From NCBI GenBank assembly GCA_028708195.1, contig JAQVZK010000096.1, forward strand, positions 1 to 8,318: 8,318 nt of DNA, in the 5' to 3' direction. Source of the stretch: Desulfovibrio sp. GTDB taxonomy: Bacteria; Desulfobacterota; Desulfovibrionia; Desulfovibrionales; Desulfovibrionaceae. Positions 1 through 5,763 of this stretch are shown piece by piece. Made by a program: the position numbers and the translations under genes. The notes beneath the pieces are model-generated. The model searched no databases. It was not told where the DNA came from and saw only the letters and a list, made by a program, of their open reading frames with translations. The first letter of the stretch is position 1. Each line of letters opens with the position of its first letter.

Positions 1-371
1 ATGACGAACTGCTTTTTGTGGCCCGCTGGGCAGACCGCCGCTTCAGGCAGGACACGCAGGCCATGTCCTCGGTGCAGTCGTCCGCCGGTATTTTGCGTGA
101 CCTTGCCCGCCGTTTTGCTCAGGCCGCCACAGGCGCGCCCGCAGGGCGCACAGGGGCCGCGCAACCGCCCGCGTCTTCCGGTCAGATGCCCGCGTCACAA
201 CCTGCACCCGGCGCGGCGCTAATCCCGGCGCAAATCCCCGCGCAAATCCCGCCGCAGGGGATGGCCCCGTCTGTTCCTGCCGTACCGCACACAGGCTCAG
301 CCCTCACGCCGCCTGCAGTACGCCCGGAAACCATTGGAGCACCAGTTCAGGTGGGCGGGCAGGGGCGTTGA
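1..371 (+). CDS. 3' end of an unidentified gene with a Pro/Ala-rich C-terminal tail (partial)
   Basis: Reading frame 3 is open from the left edge (first full codon at position 3) to the TGA at 369-371, so the gene begins outside the window. About 122 residues are visible. The first part is a charged, probably helical segment (DELLFVARWADRRFRQDTQ, later ILRDLARRFAQAA). The remainder is low-complexity sequence rich in Pro, Ala, Gln and Gly, with a short repeat (IPAQ IPAQ IPPQ), and looks like a disordered tail. I do not recognise the family and assign no function. The frame is preferred over the alternative ORF in frame 1 because it continues upstream and its stop overlaps the cobU start, as expected in a coupled operon. 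The ATG at 18 is probably internal. Confidence 0.6.
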   Translation, partial: DELLFVARWADRRFRQDTQAMSSVQSSAGILRDLARRFAQAATGAPAGRTGAAQPPASSGQMPASQPAPGAALIPAQIPAQIPPQGMAPSVPAVPHTGSALTPPAVRPETIGAPVQVGGQGR

Positions 372-988
372 GCGCATTTTGCGTCTTTTTTGTAGGCGGC
401 ACGCGCAGTGGCAAAAGCGGTATGGCCCAGCGCTGGGCCGAGGCTGTCGCCCCACAGCGTCTGTATCTGGCAACCTGCCGGGCCGAGGATGAAGAAATGA
501 CGCGCCGCGTGGCGCGTCATCAGCACATGCGCGGCGCTGGCTGGCAATGTATTGAAGAACCCCTCGACCCGGCCGCCGCCCTTGACCGTCTTTTTGCAGC
601 AGCACAGGCAAACGGTGCTTGCGCGTCACAAAATACTCTGGCTGCGGGCCTGCCCGAAGGATCACAAACTGCTGTGCCGGGCGTTATTTTGCTGGATTGC
701 GTAAGCCTTTGGATTGCCAATCTTCTTGCCCGCGATCAGGACGAGAATACCATTTTATGTAAGGTGTCGGCCCTTGGGGAGCGCCTTGTGGCGCCTCCTT
801 TGCCTGTGGCCGTTGTCAGCGCCGAGACAGGCCTGGGCCTTGTGCCCATGTCGCCTTTGGGGCGGGCCTTTAATGATGTGCTGGGTCTTGCCAATCAGGA
901 ACTGGCGCGAGTCTGCCGCCATGTAATTTTTGTCAGTTGCGGCCTGCCCCTGGCTCTCAAGGGGGCGCTGCCGGAGGATCTATGCTGA
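368..988 (+). CDS. cobU: Bifunctional adenosylcobinamide kinase / adenosylcobinamide-phosphate guanylyltransferase
   Basis: This 206-residue cytosolic enzyme is expected to phosphorylate adenosylcobinamide and then transfer GMP to it, giving adenosylcobinamide-GDP in assembly of the cobalamin nucleotide loop. The P-loop GGTRSGKS is at residues 10-17. The region YLATCRAEDEEM...RVARHQHMRGAGW (about 33-59) matches the CobU segment carrying the guanylylated histidine; by alignment from memory with Salmonella CobU that residue is His51. LLDCVSLWIANLL (108-120) and SAETGLGLVPMSPLGRAFNDVLG (151-173) match the other conserved blocks. The TTG start overlaps the preceding TGA (TTGA, 368-371) and puts the P-loop at the usual distance from the N terminus; the next Met (422) lies beyond the P-loop. 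Residues about 78-105 form a low-complexity insertion, making the protein slightly longer than the roughly 180 residues typical of the family. The 3' end overlaps the next gene by 7 nt. Confidence 0.93.
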   Translation: MSAFCVFFVGGTRSGKSGMAQRWAEAVAPQRLYLATCRAEDEEMTRRVARHQHMRGAGWQCIEEPLDPAAALDRLFAAAQANGACASQNTLAAGLPEGSQTAVPGVILLDCVSLWIANLLARDQDENTILCKVSALGERLVAPPLPVAVVSAETGLGLVPMSPLGRAFNDVLGLANQELARVCRHVIFVSCGLPLALKGALPEDLC

Positions 989-1674
989 ACTGTGCGCGTA
1001 ACCACCGCGGCACGGCGACCAAAGCCGCCATGCCGGTGGTATTGTTGTGTCTTTTTTTTGTGACGCTGTGTTTGGGATTTGCGGAACCGTCTCTGGCGGC
1101 AGGCACGGCAGCCGCCGCGCGGCAGTGCGTGGTGCAAGCGGGCAATGCCGTGGACAGTGCCGACGCCACAGCATTTGAAAAGCTTGTGGATGTGGATGGC
1201 ATTCTTGCCAAGGCTCTGGACATTTTTGTACGGCAGGCCAAACAGCCGGAAGTTGCGGCCGAGATGCCGCCCATGCTGGCCATACTGTTTGCGCAGGCCG
1301 GATCAGGCGAGCAGGGCAGCGCCACCGTGCGCGCGGTGTTGCTCAGCGAATCCCGCGCCTTCATTGTTAATGGCATCAGTTCCGGCGCATTTGCCGGACG
1401 CAAGGTGGATGGCCGTGCCTCGCAAGGCGTGCTGGCCCCGCTGTTTGCAGACGCCTCCACTGGCCGTAAAGAAATACGGCAGGTGGGCGAGGCACGCGCC
1501 AAGAATGGCGACTGGCTGGTGCCCTTTACCGTGTATGATCACGGCAATGGCGAAAGCTACCGGGTGACCGGGCGGGTGAGTTTTGACGGCAACAGCACCG
1601 GGCGGCTGGTTGCCGTTGAAAACCTTGAAGCCCTTATGGGGCAGGTAGCTGACGAAAGCCGCAGTATACAATAG
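982..1674 (+). CDS. Exported protein of unknown function (DUF2939-like)
   Basis: This protein of 230 residues has a typical Sec signal peptide: basic residues R6, R9 and K14, a hydrophobic core at about 17-33 (MPVVLLCLFFVTLCLGF), and a likely cleavage site near SLAAG (about 38-41), so the mature protein is periplasmic or surface-exposed. The mature part opens with VVQAGNAVDSADATAFEKLVDVDGI, a pattern resembling DUF2939-type proteins in which a short helical segment precedes a 'distance/valley' domain. That family link is tentative and no catalytic residues are visible. The ATG at 982 overlaps the cobU stop (ATGCTGA) and is preceded by GGAGG at 973-977, indicating translational coupling. The alternative ATG at 1030 would remove the basic n-region. 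The stop codon TAG shares its last base with the first base of the palindromic element that follows, so the present C terminus may be a product of that insertion. Confidence 0.75.
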   Translation: MLNCARNHRGTATKAAMPVVLLCLFFVTLCLGFAEPSLAAGTAAAARQCVVQAGNAVDSADATAFEKLVDVDGILAKALDIFVRQAKQPEVAAEMPPMLAILFAQAGSGEQGSATVRAVLLSESRAFIVNGISSGAFAGRKVDGRASQGVLAPLFADASTGRKEIRQVGEARAKNGDWLVPFTVYDHGNGESYRVTGRVSFDGNSTGRLVAVENLEALMGQVADESRSIQ

Positions 1675-1822
1675 GGGCTGTCTCTAAATATTTCTTTTGT
1701 CCAATGGCTGCGTCAAAAGGCCATTTTTTACTCCAGTCATGTACCGTAACAGTACACTCCTGTTGTAAAAAAGGCCTTTTTCTTTGCCCTTGGCGCAAAA
1801 TCATTTATTCAGAGACAGCCCC
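1674..1822. mobile_element. 149-bp palindromic MITE-like element
   Basis: The two 71-nt arms (1674-1744 and 1752-1822) are inverted copies separated by a 7-nt centre. The outer 12 bases, GGGGCTGTCTCT, match perfectly. About 50 of 71 arm positions match when one base of slippage is allowed, including AAAAGGCC, TTTTTTAC and the inner GTAC. No ORF fits inside. Such short, non-coding elements with transposon-like tips are typical of MITEs mobilised in trans. The GGGGCTGTCTC tip resembles ends I associate with IS5/IS1182-group elements, but I could not check this. No clear target-site duplication is visible (left flank ACAATA, right flank CAGGGT), so insertion is inferred from structure only. The element lies exactly between host and phage genes. 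Confidence 0.7.
1715..1785. terminator. Possible bidirectional terminator formed by the core of the palindrome
   Basis: Inside the palindromic element, AAAAGGCC-A-TTTTTTAC (1715-1731) pairs with GTAAAAAAGGCCTTTT (1765-1780). On the + strand a short T-rich tract (TCTTT) follows; on the - strand the stem is also followed by T residues. The hairpin lies between convergent host and phage transcription units, where a two-way terminator would be expected. The stem is A/T-rich apart from GGCC and has a long loop, so this is a weak candidate. Confidence 0.35.
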
Positions 1823-1984
1823 CAGGGTGACGATAATTTTAGTGACGCCACTGGCTGACGATTTTATGTAACAGCAGACCAACCCGATGCTTGAATGCGC
1901 ATATCAGTTGAGAGTCGCCACAGAATCGTACTGTTGCTCTTTGTTGTCCTTGACCATTCAAACTAAATCACAACAGGTATACGA
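1823..1984. other. Non-coding host/phage junction segment
   Basis: About 160 bp between the palindromic element and the stop codon of the last phage gene. It looks more A/T-rich than its surroundings, and the only reading frames are tiny (for example a 23-codon frame at 1895-1966). GTGACG occurs at 1827-1832 and 1842-1847, and GACGAT at 1829-1834 and 1857-1862. No tRNA, terminator or promoter could be supported. It may contain a prophage end or the decayed edge of a deletion. Confidence 0.5.
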
Positions 1985-2560
1985 TCAGGGCAGCAGCGGG
2001 CCACGCGTGCCAAGGGTGTAGAAATTGCGGCCCACGCGGCTGGCTCCGTTGAGCAGGGTGGTGGTCAGGCCCAGATAGTCGGTCTGTGCGTTATTGTTAA
2101 GATTTTCAGCATTCAGGGTTGCCCCTGTGGACTGGTTGCGCAGGTTCCAGGCGCGGATATGCTGGTTATAGGCGGCGTTCGCGCCCTGCTGTTCCTGTGT
2201 CAGGGCGTCCAGCTCGCCTTTTTCAGCGGTGTCAAGGTTCAGGTCCAGTTGACTTCCGGCGTCTACCTGCGCGCCAGAAGTGGAGGCCTTGGCCCGCTGC
2301 CCGCCGATAATGCGGGCGGCCTCCTGCCGTTTTTTTACCGCCGCTTCATAGCCTGCCTGTTTTTCCTGCCGGGCGTTCTCGTCCGCCAGGGTGGCGCTCT
2401 GTTCGGCCTGCTGGGCGTTGCGCTCAGCCAGTTTGGACTGGTATTCGGCCTGCTGGCGGCGGCTTTCAGCTTGTTGCAAGGAGCTGACCGTGCCCACGGC
2501 GGCTCCGGCCAGAGCCACGGCTGCGCTGATGGCAGCGGCTGTAGTGGTTGCAATGGCCAT
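1985..2560 (-). CDS. Internal virion protein, T7 gp14-like
   Basis: This 191-residue structural protein is probably packed in the internal core of the virion and ejected into the host envelope at infection, as known for T7 gp14. An N-terminal small-residue hydrophobic segment (residues about 5-27, AAAISAAVALAGAAVG) could insert into a membrane. It is followed by a Gln/Ala/Glu-rich coiled coil (about 28-85) and then a conserved-looking stretch, GGQRAKASTSGAQVDAGSQL (86-105), of the kind found in gp14-type proteins of podoviral prophages. The start ATG (2558-2560) shares one base with the TGA of the upstream GNAT gene, and AAGGAG lies about 8 nt before it. It is the last gene of the module: no gp15 or gp16 equivalents follow. 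The family call rests on architecture and position, not a database match. Confidence 0.72.
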   Translation of the reverse strand: MAIATTTAAAISAAVALAGAAVGTVSSLQQAESRRQQAEYQSKLAERNAQQAEQSATLADENARQEKQAGYEAAVKKRQEAARIIGGQRAKASTSGAQVDAGSQLDLNLDTAEKGELDALTQEQQGANAAYNQHIRAWNLRNQSTGATLNAENLNNNAQTDYLGLTTTLLNGASRVGRNFYTLGTRGPLLP

Positions 2561-3018
2561 CAGCGAAGCTCCTTGTGCCAGATGGTTTCGGTATGGTGCG
2601 CGCCAAGGCGGCGGTACAGGGCGTCACAGGGGCGCGAGGCGGGTGAGCTGTATTGCACAAGGCCCGCGCCGCGCTGCTTGAGCGCCGCCTCGGCATGGCG
2701 CAGCAGTTGCAGGGCAGTGAAGCCGCCCCGCGCCTGCGGGGCCAGATAGAGGCCGTCCAGTGCGGCCAAAAGCATGCCCTGACGGTGCGGGCAGGACACA
2801 AGGGTAAAGGCCGCATAGCCAGCCAGATTTCTGTTGGAGGTGCGGGCCGCGCTGACGTGCAACATGCCCAGTTTTTCAAGTTGGGCGTACCGTTGCGCGT
2901 CCAGACCATAGTTTGTGTTTCCGTGCAGTTGCGCCTCCACTTCACGCCAGTGCGCGGCGGTGAGGGGGCGGGCCTCGGGCTCCAGTTCTGCAAAGGGTTC
3001 TGTGGCAAATGCCAGCAT
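2560..3018 (-). CDS. GNAT-fold protein in the T7 gp13 position
   Basis: A 152-residue protein with the layout of GCN5-related N-acetyltransferases: a central strand LAGYAAFTLVS (65-75), then LDGLYLAPQARGGFTALQLL (87-106), which contains a P-x-x-R-G-G motif A (94-99) and the following helix for acyl-CoA binding, then the helix RHAEAALKQRG and a C-terminal CDALYRRLGAHHTETIWHKEL (131-151), typical of the last GNAT strand/helix. T7 gp13, a small protein needed for virion assembly, belongs to a GNAT-like family, and this gene sits between the gp12-like and gp14-like genes exactly as gp13 does. Whether it is catalytic or purely structural cannot be told. The start ATG has a strong GAGGAGG ribosome-binding site 16 nt downstream of the preceding stop; its own stop overlaps the next start. 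Confidence 0.8.
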   Translation of the reverse strand: MLAFATEPFAELEPEARPLTAAHWREVEAQLHGNTNYGLDAQRYAQLEKLGMLHVSAARTSNRNLAGYAAFTLVSCPHRQGMLLAALDGLYLAPQARGGFTALQLLRHAEAALKQRGAGLVQYSSPASRPCDALYRRLGAHHTETIWHKELR

Positions 3019-3023
3019 CCTAT

Positions 3024-3030
3024 CCTCCTC
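3024..3030 (-). promoter_or_regulatory. Strong ribosome-binding site of the GNAT gene
   Basis: On the - strand GAGGAGG lies 5 nt before the ATG at 3018, between that ATG and the TGA of the nozzle gene. It fixes the start codon and suggests efficient independent initiation. Confidence 0.75.
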
Positions 3031-3034
3031 AATT

Positions 3035-5137
3035 TCAGGAAAAATTCACTTCAAGCACCAGCGAAAGCAGACGGAAGGGCAATGGCCTGTCCTGCACCAG
3101 CCAAAGACTGTCTGACGCTGCCCAGGTACCGCCGGGGGCAAAGGACACGTCGCCAGAATACGGCAAAACCGCCTGCCCCCAATACTCTGGTAAAAAGGGC
3201 ATGTCGTAGAGGTTTTGCCTGTGGGGGCCGTATTTGCCGCCAACACTGCGGTACAGGCGGGCGGTGCACATGCCGTGGGCGCGCTGGCGGCCAAGGGTTG
3301 TGCCCGATGGACCGTCCAGCTCTATGGGCAGAGACGCCAGGGCCGAGGCATAGGGCAGGCCCGCTTGCACCACACTGGCCGCATAGGGCAGTTCGATGCC
3401 GCCTTCACGCACTACGCACCCTTCTACCGGGCTGCCGTCGGCCAGTACGGCCAGTTGGCACCCTTCAAGATGGTCCAGCCCGTCAAGGTGCGCCGCGGGC
3501 TGTTCGGGGCGCAGGGTCAGGCCGCTGTCTACAAAAAAGGCTTCTTCGATGGGTTCGTGGTCCTGCCACTGCGGGGCCAGGCGTTCCAGAAAAATACGGT
3601 TCTGACCGTTGATCTGGCGCTCCACCACCAGCATGACAGCATCTCCGCGCTCGCCGGAAACGGCGGTTACAGAAAGAACCCGTCCGGCTGTGATCTGCCG
3701 CGACCAGCCCCAGATGTCGTGCTCCTTCATAAAGGTGAAGGCCAATAGCTGGCCGTCGTCGCGCAGGCACCAGATGGTGGAGCCGGGAGTCTGCTGGTAC
3801 GCCCATTGTAAGATGGTGTGCCCCTCAAAGAGGTGCGGGGCCATGATGGAAAGGTCATTGCCTGCGTAGCCGTCTTTTTCCAGCGAGTAAAAAAGATCGC
3901 GTACGCGTGAGCCGTGGCGCTGCACATGCAGGATGGAGTTGCCGATGATTATGGGCGCAAGGCCCGCGCTGCCCCAGTAGCTTTGAGCGGTGATGCTGAT
4001 GTTGCCGGGCGTGATGGCCGCTCCGTCGTCGCCAGTGGCCTTGTATTCGCTGCCGGACGTGCCAATGAGCAGATCGCCAAAGCTGGCCGCCCAGGTGACG
4101 GCGTCTATGGAGCCCGAGGCAATGAGGTATTCCACGGGGTCATCATTCTGCAAGGGGCGGGATTTACGAAAGTTTTCAAAATCTCCCACCCGCGACATGT
4201 AGAAAGCCTGCGGATTTTTGGGGGTTGCCGCCAGCACCATGCGCTGCTGATGAAAGGCCACCACACCGGGATAATTGCCGTCAGCAAAGGGGTTCCAGTC
4301 TTCTTTGGGCGTATCGGACGTATCGGCCTCATAGTTCTGGTCGCTGAAGGTCAGGTTTGAGGACACGCCAATAAAGCCAAAGTAGCCCGCTTCTTCACGG
4401 TAAATGTTGTATTCCACTGCGTCGGTAACAGCGGGCCAGGATATGGAGGCGCTGTTGCCCTGCACCCAGTCTGAAGGGTGACGGCCAGTGGTGCTTTGCC
4501 CGGCGGGCGAAGCAAGGGATTCGCGCCCGTTGGCGTCCACCGCCGCCACCTTGTAGCGCAGGGTGTAGCTGCCCGCCGTGCCGGAAAACGCCACCGCAGG
4601 AGTGGACGGGGCTTTTATGGATGTGTTGAGGGCCACTGGCTCCAGATGCCAGGAATATGCGGCCGGGACGCTGGTGAAAGCGGGCTGCGCGTTGGTGGAA
4701 TCTGTCTTTTCTGGTTCCGCGCTGTTTTGCGCGTCGCGCCGCACCACCTTGTGCAGGGGGTGGTTGCTGTGGGCGAGGTACACAACGTCCCCCACCTGGG
4801 CGTAGGATATGCTCAGCAGTTCATCGGGCTCATAGGGCGTTTCGATGGTGGCAACGTCTTCAAGCCCGCGTTCGCTGGCAATGCGCAGGCTGTGGTCACC
4901 CAGAACCAGCACGAAATTCTGTGTGGCCAGGGCGCTGAAACTGAAAGGAATCAGCACGGAATAGCCCTCAAGGTCTGCCACAAAGCGCGTGCCGGGCCGA
5001 CGGGCCGCGTCGCCGTGCAGGCCGGGAAGCATGTTTTCCATACATGAAAGGCAGTTGCGGTAGCGCGCCAAATCATAGCGCGCGTAGAGGGTGGGCGCTA
5101 TTTCGCCGCCTGTGAAATTTTGCAGGGCTGTGCGCAT
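3035..5137 (-). CDS. Tail tubular protein B / nozzle protein, T7 gp12-like
   Basis: A 700-residue structural protein expected to form the distal tube (nozzle) of the short tail. The N terminus, with NFTGGEIAPTLYARYDLARY (7-26) and RRPGTRF (46-52), is the hallmark of a podoviral family often annotated as tail tubular protein B or stabilisation protein. Other conserved-looking blocks are YPGVVAFHQQRMVLAATPKN (289-308), FYMSRVGDFENF (312-323), MAPHLFEGHTILQWAYQQTP (432-451), the DGQLLAF region (461-467), and GLPYASALASLPIEL near 593-607. Residues about 175-275 (SYTLRYKVAAVDANGRES, then SISWPAVTDAVEYNIYREE) resemble one or two fibronectin-III-like beta-sandwiches inserted in the N-terminal half. 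GGAG stands 6 nt before the ATG. The gene follows the fibre chaperone after 12 nt and precedes the GNAT gene after 16 nt, so it belongs to a single operon. Confidence 0.88.
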   Translation of the reverse strand: MRTALQNFTGGEIAPTLYARYDLARYRNCLSCMENMLPGLHGDAARRPGTRFVADLEGYSVLIPFSFSALATQNFVLVLGDHSLRIASERGLEDVATIETPYEPDELLSISYAQVGDVVYLAHSNHPLHKVVRRDAQNSAEPEKTDSTNAQPAFTSVPAAYSWHLEPVALNTSIKAPSTPAVAFSGTAGSYTLRYKVAAVDANGRESLASPAGQSTTGRHPSDWVQGNSASISWPAVTDAVEYNIYREEAGYFGFIGVSSNLTFSDQNYEADTSDTPKEDWNPFADGNYPGVVAFHQQRMVLAATPKNPQAFYMSRVGDFENFRKSRPLQNDDPVEYLIASGSIDAVTWAASFGDLLIGTSGSEYKATGDDGAAITPGNISITAQSYWGSAGLAPIIIGNSILHVQRHGSRVRDLFYSLEKDGYAGNDLSIMAPHLFEGHTILQWAYQQTPGSTIWCLRDDGQLLAFTFMKEHDIWGWSRQITAGRVLSVTAVSGERGDAVMLVVERQINGQNRIFLERLAPQWQDHEPIEEAFFVDSGLTLRPEQPAAHLDGLDHLEGCQLAVLADGSPVEGCVVREGGIELPYAASVVQAGLPYASALASLPIELDGPSGTTLGRQRAHGMCTARLYRSVGGKYGPHRQNLYDMPFLPEYWGQAVLPYSGDVSFAPGGTWAASDSLWLVQDRPLPFRLLSLVLEVNFS

Positions 5138-5149
5138 GGGGTGCTCCGG

Positions 5150-5692
5150 TTAGAATTGCGGCAGTGCCGGCCAGGGGGTTGCATCGCCGCCGCCGTCCCA
5201 CGGTGCGCCGGGCTGTTGAGGCAGATCGCGCAGGACCTGACGGTGGGCCTTGATATCTGCAAGCTCCTCTGGGCCGATGGGGTAATCTGCCAGCAGATAC
5301 TTGTCAGTGGCGGCAAGGCGGCTGTCACGCATGTCCCGCAGGCGTACTGTCAGTTCTTGCGAGGTTGGCTCCGGTGCCGCAGGCTGCTCTGCCAGCACGT
5401 TTCTTGGCAGTGGGCCAGGGGTGGGCATGTGGCGGGCCGGGGTGTGGTGCGTGTCATCCGGCAACCAGTAGGCGATGCCCTCCTGCGCATCCTCGGCGGA
5501 AAATGCGGGAGGCTTGCGCTCACGGTGATCTTCAACCAGAATCCACAGCCCGTTGACATACTGCGGCCACTGGCCGCCCCAGGGGCGGGGCGGCAGGTCA
5601 TCGGGCGTGGAGTTGTAGGGCGGGCATCCGTAGTCCTCTGAGGACGAAAGATAAAACTGGTCAGGCCGGGTGTATCTGTGTGCGATGGGCAT
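5150..5692 (-). CDS. Tail fibre assembly chaperone
   Basis: This 180-residue protein lies directly downstream of the tail fibre gene, the usual place for fibre-specific folding or assembly factors. The C-terminal part has LRDMRDSRLAATDKYLLADY (118-137) followed by PIGPEELADIKAHRQVLRDL and a WP-containing end (173-178). This is the pattern of the phage tail assembly chaperone family (PF16778 type: R-D-x-L-L-A-A-x-D ... YRQ-LRD-P ... WP). The N-terminal part (SSEDYGCPPYNSTPDDLPP, then QWPQYVNGLWILVEDHRER at 41-59) matches tail-fibre assembly proteins that mimic or bind the fibre end. The middle (about 80-112) is Pro-rich and probably a linker. AGGA lies 8 nt before the ATG. The family call is from pattern memory. 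Confidence 0.75.
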   Translation of the reverse strand: MPIAHRYTRPDQFYLSSSEDYGCPPYNSTPDDLPPRPWGGQWPQYVNGLWILVEDHRERKPPAFSAEDAQEGIAYWLPDDTHHTPARHMPTPGPLPRNVLAEQPAAPEPTSQELTVRLRDMRDSRLAATDKYLLADYPIGPEELADIKAHRQVLRDLPQQPGAPWDGGGDATPWPALPQF

Positions 5693-5763
5693 TGGGTATT
5701 CCTAAAATGTATTGTTGCTCCCGTGTGGAGGCGTGGATGGGGGCCAGGGCCGGTGCCCCGGCA

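Noticed and set aside
1..222. Frame-1 open frame starting with ATG at position 1
   Set aside because: It is Arg/Pro/Cys-rich. Frame 3 is open through the left edge and joins the cobU operon by stop/start overlap.
371..988. Possible cobalamin riboswitch near cobU
   Set aside because: There is no leader: cobU starts inside the stop codon of the preceding gene, so any riboswitch would lie upstream of the window.
957..1502. 181-residue open frame on the - strand
   Set aside because: It lies opposite the exported-protein gene, which has a signal peptide, a ribosome-binding site and coupling to cobU.
1674..1822. Target-site duplication around the MITE
   Set aside because: Flanks ACAATA and CAGGGT do not match at any length from 2 to 6 bases.
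1895..1966. 23-codon frame on the + strand in the junction
   Set aside because: It is too short, without a good ribosome-binding site or recognisable pattern. A transposase remnant on the - strand was considered but could not be supported.
1823..1984. tRNA-derived attachment site
   Set aside because: No tRNA arm or T-loop sequence could be found on either strand.
2653..3612. 319-residue open frame on the + strand
   Set aside because: It is antisense to the GNAT and nozzle genes, has Arg/Gly/Cys-rich composition with no family pattern, and exists because of high GC content.
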